From contig JALHRL010000004.1 in assembly GCA_022841465.1 (NCBI GenBank), positions 114,608-176,137 on the forward strand: a stretch of DNA of 61,530 nt. Reading direction: 5' to 3'. Origin of the DNA: Bacteroidia bacterium. GTDB lineage: Bacteria; Bacteroidota; Bacteroidia; B-17B0; Aurantibacillaceae. Both the position numbers and the translations under genes were made by a program. Of this stretch, positions 51,962 to 58,802 are shown piece after piece. The notes under the pieces were generated by a model. The model worked only from the letters and a program-made list of their open reading frames with translations, was not told where the DNA came from and did no database searches. Each line of letters begins with the position of its first letter. Position 1 is the first letter of the stretch.

Positions 51962-53178
51962 TAATTGGTAATTACTTTAATTTCAAAATTGGGTTGTATA
52001 CCATCTTTGTTATAATTAAACTTTTCTAAACTTACGTCTCTTACAAACTTTTGCATTTTTAAAACATTCACCCATTCGTTAATAACCAAACTTTTATTGC
52101 AATTTCCCTTAAGAATTAATTGTTTTGAATTAAACTTTACCAAGCTATCCTCACTCTCTATGTTTTCATCTTTTGGGTTAAAATACATGGTAGTTAAAAT
52201 TACTTCTTCCGGTAGTGTGCCTCCTATTCTATCGGCATACTCGCTTAAATTATTTTTATTAAGCACACCGGCGTTCTCTATTAAACCCTTTTTACTTTGG
52301 TAATCGTTTAATAATTTATTTATTTGATCGTATTTGCCCTGATAAACGGAAAGCTCGGTTTCCAGCTTGTTGTTTTTATCAAAGTAAGTGGTATAAAACA
52401 GCACATTGGTTATAGCAATAACAAAGGCAATGGCTACGCAAACAATGGTGTAAAACCTGAGTTTGTTACTCTCCTTATGTTTTGTAAGTAAGTTTGATAG
52501 GGTTGCCTCCTCCTGCTCTGCCAATTTATTTTGAATTAAATAACTGAAACCTCCTGAAAATCCTAAAACGTAATTAGCGTCTATTTGAATCTCGTCGATT
52601 TTAAAAGTATCCTTTTCAGTATTTCTTAATTTAAATTCTTCAATTGCTTCGTTGGTTAACAAGGCTTCCTGCGTGCTGAATGTTATTTTGTTTAAACTAT
52701 TCCAAAGTGGCTTTACACCTAATACAGCGGGGGGGCCAATTAAAACATCTGCGACTTCTATTTTAGCGTTTGAAGCATCTTTTATGATGTTATCTACCTG
52801 TTCTTTTCTGCATAAGCTTAAAAAAGCGCTATTGTTATCTTGCCTAAACAATTGAATGTAAAATTCATCTTTATTTATGGTTGGTAGGTTTTGGTTAATT
52901 AGCGTTGCTAAATCATAGTCATTTAACTCCATTACTCTTTTTACAATAATTCCCTTCCCGTTAATAATAACTACTATAGGAGCTTTTGCTTTTAGAATTT
53001 GTTTGGGCAAATCAGAAAAACTATTCATTATGCCGGTTTCATGAACGCTTAAGCCTTTGCCTTTGTTTTTTAACCAGGTATAATAAAATATTGTGCTATC
53101 GTCTTTCAACAAAACTTCAATAGCACAAACTTCTTGTTTTACTAAAAACTTATTTGGTATCCACTTATCTAAAAACAT
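51961..53178 (-). CDS. PilM/PilN- or GspL-like fused platform protein
   Basis: A 405-aa protein. The first 230 residues are mixed alpha/beta with the ASKHA-like feel of PilM/GspL cytoplasmic domains. One membrane helix follows (about 242-264, FYTIVCVAIAFVIAITNVLFYTT), then a coiled-coil and a periplasmic ferredoxin-like part with SEYADRIGGTLPEEVILTTMYFNP (about 315-338), as in PilN. The fusion of M and N functions is the GspL plan. It lies between the secretin and the PilO-like gene. Confidence 0.72.
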   Translation of the reverse strand: MFLDKWIPNKFLVKQEVCAIEVLLKDDSTIFYYTWLKNKGKGLSVHETGIMNSFSDLPKQILKAKAPIVVIINGKGIIVKRVMELNDYDLATLINQNLPTINKDEFYIQLFRQDNNSAFLSLCRKEQVDNIIKDASNAKIEVADVLIGPPAVLGVKPLWNSLNKITFSTQEALLTNEAIEEFKLRNTEKDTFKIDEIQIDANYVLGFSGGFSYLIQNKLAEQEEATLSNLLTKHKESNKLRFYTIVCVAIAFVIAITNVLFYTTYFDKNNKLETELSVYQGKYDQINKLLNDYQSKKGLIENAGVLNKNNLSEYADRIGGTLPEEVILTTMYFNPKDENIESEDSLVKFNSKQLILKGNCNKSLVINEWVNVLKMQKFVRDVSLEKFNYNKDGIQPNFEIKVITN

Positions 53179-53180
53179 TA

Positions 53181-55079
53181 TTATCCGTAAATAACAATTG
53201 GTTTAATAAATATGGTTAGTTTATTTTCTGACTTAGATTTGGTTCTGTTACCAAAAATCCATTTTAAAAAAGGAACACGAGCCAAAAACGGCAAACCGCT
53301 TCCTGAATTATTAATCTGATTTTCTTCTAAGCCACCCAACATAATCATTTCTCCGTTTTTAACCCTTACTAATGATTGAAAATCTCTATTGATAGAGCCG
53401 GGAGGAGCGGTATTTGAAACACGTTCTGTAAAGCTTGACTGTTTCACATTAATAGTCATAGTAATTTGTTCATCGCCCGAAACCTGCGGATCAATAGTAA
53501 TGGATAAATCTGCATTCACCGGTTTCCAGTTTTGGGTTTGTAAAATGTTTTGCTGTTGATTTAAATTGTTCACCAAATTATTATTCACTTCTAAGTAATA
53601 TTGAGTTTGACCAACACTTAATTTAGCTTCGTGTCCGTTTAGCGTTGCAATTTGTGGTGTAGACCTTAATTTTAAAATACCATTAGATTCCATTGCTTTT
53701 AAACTGAGGTAAAAGTTTGGCGTAACATTACCGAGGTTTATTAAACCGAAACCATTAATTCCGCTAATTAGATTGTTGATTGATTTTGAATTGAGGGTAA
53801 CATTATAATCGGGCAATAAGGTTCCACCGGTAGTCCCGGTACCGGCACCCAAGCCGGCTGAAATACCTGCTGATAACGAATTACTTTTTCTTACATCGGC
53901 AATTATAACTTCAATTAAAACCATAGGAACCACAACATCAAGCTGACGTAAAAAAGTTTCTAATTCATTTATACGCGGTTGCGAGCCCGAAACAATAACC
54001 CCGTTTAAATCTTCAAATATTTTTAACTCTACACCTTTCTTTAATTCAGCGGGTATAAAATCCAAAACTTTTTCAATGGTTCTGTTTTTTAGTGTAATTA
54101 ATTTACTTTGTCTTAAGCCTTCCAGATTTCTATCACCAAACATGTAAACACTTCCATCTTTTTTAAAGGTTAAATCGGTACCATTAAACAAAAGTTTAAG
54201 AAATTCATCGTAGGGGGCATCTTCCACTTTTAATGTAGTACTTCCTTTCAAGTCATTAAATAAAAAATAATTTTTTCCTAATTCTTTAGATACCGTACTT
54301 ACAATTTCGTTTATGGCCATATTCTGAACATCCATACTTATTAAGCCGTCTCTAATTTCAATGTTTTTATTTTTTCCTTTATTCTTTTTACTTTCATTAT
54401 CTGTATTGGTGTTTACATTAGTTCCTCCTAATGTATTTTGTGGAGCCTGTTTCTTTTCAAAAACATAAAAACCATCTTCGGTTTTTGTGACTTTTAAATC
54501 GTTTGCAAAAGCCAATTTTTCAAGTGCTGATTCATAAGATGCGTTTTGAATAAAACCACTTACCGTTTTACTAACCAAATCTGGTGTGAAAATTATATTT
54601 TTACCGCTTTGTTTTGTTATTTCTTTTGTAACATTTCCTAATGTATCGCCTGCCAAATCATAACTTAACAAATCTGCATTTTTCTCGTACAATACATTTA
54701 CTTTTTTTATAGCAATTTTTTTCTCTTCAATAGGTTGAGTAAACTTCACAAATGTCATAATAGGCCCAACAAACTGGATATCCAAATCGTATCGTTTGCA
54801 TAAAAACAAAAACACTTCTTTTGCTGTAACCTTACTGAAATTATTGGAGAGTTTAATATCAAGCGTTGGTTCTACATTTACATTTAAGTTATTGCTGGCT
54901 CCAATTGCTTTTATGTATTCTTGAATAGTTGCGCCACTCATAGAAAGATCTACCTTATCATTTATTCCCGGGTACGATTTAGCTAACTGATTTAATTTCT
55001 CATCAATTACATCTAACCTATCCTGCGCTTGAACAGTAAAAGCTAAAATTAAAAGCAGGCCAATTAGATAATTTTTCAT
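53181..55079 (-). CDS. Secretin of a type II secretion/type IV pilus-like system
   Basis: About 632 aa from the ATG at 55079, which yields a standard signal peptide (MKNYLIGLLLILAFTVQAQ); the longer open frame overlaps GspE. Several small N-domains (about 35-380) include NLNVNVEPTLDIKLSNNFSK and DLNGVIVSGSQPRINELETFLRQLD (N0- and N1-like). The secretin domain (about 390-632) carries VPMVLIEVIIADVRKS, then TPQIATLNGHEAKLSVG, and the final PFLARVPFLKWIFGNRTKS signature. It forms the outer-membrane pore of the system. Confidence 0.9.
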   Translation of the reverse strand: MKNYLIGLLLILAFTVQAQDRLDVIDEKLNQLAKSYPGINDKVDLSMSGATIQEYIKAIGASNNLNVNVEPTLDIKLSNNFSKVTAKEVFLFLCKRYDLDIQFVGPIMTFVKFTQPIEEKKIAIKKVNVLYEKNADLLSYDLAGDTLGNVTKEITKQSGKNIIFTPDLVSKTVSGFIQNASYESALEKLAFANDLKVTKTEDGFYVFEKKQAPQNTLGGTNVNTNTDNESKKNKGKNKNIEIRDGLISMDVQNMAINEIVSTVSKELGKNYFLFNDLKGSTTLKVEDAPYDEFLKLLFNGTDLTFKKDGSVYMFGDRNLEGLRQSKLITLKNRTIEKVLDFIPAELKKGVELKIFEDLNGVIVSGSQPRINELETFLRQLDVVVPMVLIEVIIADVRKSNSLSAGISAGLGAGTGTTGGTLLPDYNVTLNSKSINNLISGINGFGLINLGNVTPNFYLSLKAMESNGILKLRSTPQIATLNGHEAKLSVGQTQYYLEVNNNLVNNLNQQQNILQTQNWKPVNADLSITIDPQVSGDEQITMTINVKQSSFTERVSNTAPPGSINRDFQSLVRVKNGEMIMLGGLEENQINNSGSGLPFLARVPFLKWIFGNRTKSKSENKLTIFIKPIVIYG

Positions 55080-55089
55080 GTTTATGGTT

Positions 55090-56529
55090 TTAATTTTCAT
55101 TTATTAAGTACGGGTAAATTTCTTCTAATGTTGTTTCGCCTTGTATAAAAAGTTGTAAAGCATTTTCTGAAAGCTTATCAATTTTGTTGGTTTTTAAATA
55201 AGCATCAATAGTGGTGGAATTATTTTTTATTTCTTCCGTTAATTCTTTGGTAATATTGATTACTTCGTAAATAGCTTTACGGCCTTTAAAGCCGGTAAAA
55301 TGACATTGATTGCAACCAACAGCTTTGTAATGATGATTTATGTTAAGTTTGCGGTAATTCTCCGGCAATTCATTTTTATCCAGTTCTGTTTGCTGTTTGC
55401 AATGCGGGCACAATACACGCAATAAACGTTGAGCCACTGATAGATTTAAGGTACTTGCCAACAAATAAGGCGCCACACCCATATCTACCAAACGGGAAAC
55501 AGTACCCCAAGCTGAATTGGTATGAATGGTAGATAACACCAAATGCCCGGTTAATGCAGCGCGAATAGCCATTTGTGCTGTTTGTGCATCGCGAATTTCT
55601 CCAAGCATAATAATATCAGGGTCTTGACGCAAAAACGTACGCAAGGCTTCAGTATACGTTAAACCAATTTCTTCTTTTAATTGTACTTGATTAACTCCAT
55701 CTAAAGTATATTCAATAGGATCTTCAATGGTTAAAATATTATTGGTAGGTTTATTTAACTTTTTTAATGTTGCATACAGTGTGGTAGTTTTTCCTGAGCC
55801 TGTGGGTCCGCTTATTAAAATAATTCCATTGGGTTTTTTAACAGCTAACTCATACCTCTCTAATTCTTCCTTCGTAAATCCTAATTTTTCTATTTGAATA
55901 TGGCTTGCATCGCTTCCTAATAAGCGAAGTACAATTTTCTCTCCGTAAAGGGTTGGAAGAATGGAAACCCTAATATCTAAATTTGAATTATTGAATTTAA
56001 AACGAATGCGTCCATCTTGAGGCATACGTTTTTCGGCGATATCGCAAGAAGCTGCAATTTTAATTTTATTAATTAAGGTGGGGTATTCTGCCTTGTTTAA
56101 TTTGTGCCTGTCAATTAAAACACCGTCAACTCGCAAGCGAACTCTGCATTTTTCGCCATAGGTTTCAATATGTATATCTGAACTGTTTAAACTTTTTGCT
56201 TCTTTTACCAGTGTTTCTAAAAAACCGGAATCGTTTACATTTAAGCGATAGGTTTCGTTAGAAGCTGAATTTAAATTTATTTCTGCTTGTGATTTTGGAT
56301 AATAATTAGAAATTAATTTTTCTAAGGTTAAAGCTTCTTCCGGAATTAATTTTATTTTTTTACCTAAAACAATTTCGAGCTCGTTTTTTAGCTCTTCGCT
56401 GTTTTTTGATTTATCGTAATTTAAAAACAAAACACCTTCTTCAATTTTGCAGGGTATAATTTTGTAATACCAGGCTTGTTGAATGGTAATTTGATTTTTT
56501 AGTTCTGAAATATTTAATGTGTCGGCCAA
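55090..56529 (-). CDS. GspE/PilB-type secretion ATPase
   Basis: A 479-aa hexameric ATPase that powers pseudopilus or pilus assembly. The N-terminal domain (1-95) is MshEN-like and short. The catalytic core has SSDIHIETYGEKCRVRLRVDGVL-type sequence (about 115-137), Walker A GPTGSGKTTT (about 242-251), Asp box TIEDPIEYTLDGVNQVQ (about 269-285), Walker B IIMLGEIRDAQTA (about 303-315) and His box. A zinc-binding tetracysteine set follows: CPHC (about 376-379) and CNQC (about 408-411). It starts with TTG. It is the first gene of the operon, with the secretin 10 bases downstream. Confidence 0.93.
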   Translation of the reverse strand: MADTLNISELKNQITIQQAWYYKIIPCKIEEGVLFLNYDKSKNSEELKNELEIVLGKKIKLIPEEALTLEKLISNYYPKSQAEINLNSASNETYRLNVNDSGFLETLVKEAKSLNSSDIHIETYGEKCRVRLRVDGVLIDRHKLNKAEYPTLINKIKIAASCDIAEKRMPQDGRIRFKFNNSNLDIRVSILPTLYGEKIVLRLLGSDASHIQIEKLGFTKEELERYELAVKKPNGIILISGPTGSGKTTTLYATLKKLNKPTNNILTIEDPIEYTLDGVNQVQLKEEIGLTYTEALRTFLRQDPDIIMLGEIRDAQTAQMAIRAALTGHLVLSTIHTNSAWGTVSRLVDMGVAPYLLASTLNLSVAQRLLRVLCPHCKQQTELDKNELPENYRKLNINHHYKAVGCNQCHFTGFKGRKAIYEVINITKELTEEIKNNSTTIDAYLKTNKIDKLSENALQLFIQGETTLEEIYPYLINEN

Positions 56530-56750
56530 AAATTAAAATGCTAAAAGGCGTAAAAGCCTTGTAAACATTACTAATTTAGCGAATTAAGAGGGCTGAAAAA
56601 ACCGGATAAAAATGGCTTAAAAAACAGCATTTCTACAAAGGTTTAACTTGCAATTAGTTAAAGAATATATCATAAAAAATACCTACGTGTTTGCGTGGGT
56701 GTTTTTAAGTATATCCTTAGGCAATTTATGCTAAACTGAAATATTGTATT
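56530..56750. other. Gap between the secretion operon and the toxin locus
   Basis: No gene is seen in these 221 bases. A terminator-like hairpin is at 56674-56706; the rest is AT-rich. The last 60 bases before 56529 on the minus strand should hold the secretion operon promoter, but only a near match (TAATTTTTG) is found. Confidence 0.4.
56674..56706 (-). terminator. Terminator at the end of the RHS/immunity locus
   Basis: ACCTACG pairs with CGTGGGT (one G-T wobble) around TGTTTG. An A-run on the plus strand gives a T-run at the end of the minus-strand transcript. It lies 45 bases beyond the last minus-strand gene. Confidence 0.6.
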
Positions 56751-57215
56751 TTAATAAAACGGCCCAAAACATAATTTTTTTCGAGAAAAATAGTTAGACC
56801 TAAGTTTAAATATTAATAGTAAATAATTAACAATAAAATAAAAAATAACATGAGAATCTAATATGAAAAGAAATATATTTAGTGGCAAGCCAAAAACGGC
56901 AATGTTTCTCCAACCAATAAAATTTTTAAAACCTAGTTTTTCATAATATGACACTAAAGGTTTAAGATAATCAGAGTAGAGCTCATAGGTTTCATGTGGT
57001 GTTAAACGAGTTGAGTTATTTCTAATTATATTTAAATAATCACTCAATTTTTTATATGCTAATTCATACTCATCACTTTTCAATTTATCTAAACTTGTAA
57101 TAAAATTATTTAATGTTCTCAAGCTAAACCTTCTGTAGTCTCTTTTATCAATTATAAGCTTTATTTCTTCTAATTCTTGGAATAGTGCCTTATTACTTTT
57201 TTCTATTTCAATCAT
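56751..57215 (-). CDS. Membrane protein homologous to the 58304 gene, probable immunity protein
   Basis: A 154-aa protein with a helical N-terminal 90 residues and two membrane helices near the C-terminus (about 105-145). It aligns by eye with the gene at 58304: both have an early helical region, LSDYLNIIRN / ISNYLNLIKD, then YLKPLVSYYEKLGFKNFIGW / YVEPIVSFYLAYGFKQALSW, and both end in -GPFY / -GPLY. Tandem related genes behind an RHS toxin are typical of immunity genes; membrane location suggests protection at the inner membrane. Confidence 0.6.
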   Translation of the reverse strand: MIEIEKSNKALFQELEEIKLIIDKRDYRRFSLRTLNNFITSLDKLKSDEYELAYKKLSDYLNIIRNNSTRLTPHETYELYSDYLKPLVSYYEKLGFKNFIGWRNIAVFGLPLNIFLFILDSHVIFYFIVNYLLLIFKLRSNYFSRKKLCFGPFY

Positions 57216-57337
57216 TTACTTCTTCTTTGAATATCTCCGCGCCAAGCTTTGTAAACTTTTTCACAAAAATACCAAATTAAATTTTTAAACCAGGTTTTGA
57301 TTAAATACAAATAGAAACAATTTATTGAATAATCTGT

Positions 57338-57592
57338 TCAATTATACAATTGATTCAATTTTTGTAATGCCTCTTTTATTTCAGAATGCAATTTTTCAAC
57401 TTCAAGCTCTCCACTTGAATTAAAACAATATTCAATATCATAAGCCAAATTCCATAATATTTCTTCTTGTTCTTCATTAGCTACCTCTCCCCTTTCTGAA
57501 TTAAATATAAAATTTTGGGATTTCTTTATTAATTCAACTTTCCCCTCCTTTTGACTTAAGATTTGATTTAAATTTTTCAAAATTTCTTTCAT
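57338..57592 (-). CDS. Small acidic protein, possible immunity or accessory protein
   Basis: An 84-aa soluble protein, mostly helical, with many Glu and Lys residues (ERGEVANEEQEEILWNLAYDIEYCFNS in type). No family is recognised. The composition and place between two putative immunity genes suggest an immunity gene for another RHS tip, but this is inference. Confidence 0.5.
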   Translation of the reverse strand: MKEILKNLNQILSQKEGKVELIKKSQNFIFNSERGEVANEEQEEILWNLAYDIEYCFNSSGELEVEKLHSEIKEALQKLNQLYN

Positions 57593-57736
57593 ATTTCAAA
57601 TATGATAAAAATTATAGCATAATATTTCTTAAAATTTAGCTTATAAAATTAATATCCTACATAACATATTAATTTTCTTCAAACTTTATGATTGTAATAA
57701 AAAGACGATTTATAAAACATGGAAATTAAAATTAAA

Positions 57737-58195
57737 TTAACTGTTTTCGAATTTTTTCAATACAGCCTTAATAAATTCCTTATTATTACTTTTATTTTCA
57801 AGTGCTAACTCAAGAGAAGAATGAAGCTCATTTAGTAATTTATCTGGCCACGGATAAGGTTCCTTAAATTCAATTATTATTTGTGCAGAACTCCACGCTG
57901 ATTCGTAATCCCCATTTATAACCCAGTTAACAAGTTGTTTTAAATATTTTTTACACTCGTTGTTTGAATACTCTCCGCAAACATATATTAAAGTTCCATT
58001 TGCTTTAGCAAAATCTTTACTATTCGAAATTTTCATTAAAGTTGGCACAAATCTAGGGTCACGGAAGTTACCAAGAAAAAACAACGCCAATTTATTCATC
58101 CTATTAAAATCCTTTGTTGATTTTAATTGTAGAAGGATATTATCAACCAATTTTTTCTTTTTTCTTTTAAGGTCTACTATTGAATAATTTCTCAT
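57737..58195 (-). CDS. HEAT-repeat-like protein, possible immunity protein
   Basis: About 152 aa from the ATG at 58195 (a TTG six codons earlier is the other choice). It has paired helices like HEAT repeats (FLGNFRDPRFVPTLMKISNSKDFAKANGTLIYVCGEY in type, then LVNWVINGDYESAWSSAQIIIEF). HEAT-like immunity proteins are common behind polymorphic toxins. No exact family is named. Confidence 0.55.
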   Translation of the reverse strand: MRNYSIVDLKRKKKKLVDNILLQLKSTKDFNRMNKLALFFLGNFRDPRFVPTLMKISNSKDFAKANGTLIYVCGEYSNNECKKYLKQLVNWVINGDYESAWSSAQIIIEFKEPYPWPDKLLNELHSSLELALENKSNNKEFIKAVLKKFENS

Positions 58196-58242
58196 ATACA
58201 AATTTAAATACAATTAAATACATAATATTATATCTTAAATAT

Positions 58243-58274
58243 ACACGCGAAAGGATTCGCGCGGAAGCGAGGGG
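58243..58274. repeat. Third copy of the CGCGAA-AGGA-TTCGCG element
   Basis: ACACGCGAAAGGATTCGCG at 58243 onward, followed by CGGAAGCGAGGGG, repeats the second half of the direct repeats at 7239-7364, more than 50 kb away. It forms a short hairpin. Confidence 0.7.
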
Positions 58275-58303
58275 AGCCAGGATACAAAAAAAACTTTTAA
58301 GAA

Positions 58304-58795
58304 CTAGTACAATGGGCCGTAAAGTTTATTATTCTTTCCAATGATAAATAAATATATTTTTAGAATTCCAAAGATAAAAACTATACTCATCAACCAATAA
58401 ATTGAAATTTTTAAGATAAACATGATTGGTAAAAGCAATATTAAAACAAAAAACAATATGCTCCAAGAAAGTGCTTGTTTAAATCCATAAGCTAAATAAA
58501 AAGAAACAATTGGTTCAACATAATTTTTATATAAATATTGACAATCAGATATTGTATGGGGAGGTTCTACATCTTTTATCAAATTTAAATAATTGGAAAT
58601 ACTAATAAAAACATCCTTTCTTAATTCTTCGGTCAAAAGATTGTAATTCAAAATACAGTTTTTTATAGTAAATAAACTATATTTTTTTAAATAGAATTTA
58701 GGAATGAATCTAATGTTAAAGCCTTTATCTTTATTTAGTTCTAAAAACCGAACTACATCTTGATATTGGCTTATCAATATTTCTCGTTCATCCAT
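58304..58795 (-). CDS. Membrane protein directly behind the RHS toxin, probable immunity protein
   Basis: A 163-aa protein with a helical N-terminal 95 residues and two or three membrane helices (about 108-155, with FFVLILLLPIMFILKISIYWLMSIVFIFGI-type sequence). It starts 8 bases after the RHS stop. It is homologous to the gene at 56751-57215 (shared SNYLNLI, YVEPIVSFY and -GPLY end). Placement right behind the toxin gene is the usual position of the cognate immunity gene. Confidence 0.68.
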   Translation of the reverse strand: MDEREILISQYQDVVRFLELNKDKGFNIRFIPKFYLKKYSLFTIKNCILNYNLLTEELRKDVFISISNYLNLIKDVEPPHTISDCQYLYKNYVEPIVSFYLAYGFKQALSWSILFFVLILLLPIMFILKISIYWLMSIVFIFGILKIYLFIIGKNNKLYGPLY

Positions 58796-58802
58796 AACTT
58801 AA

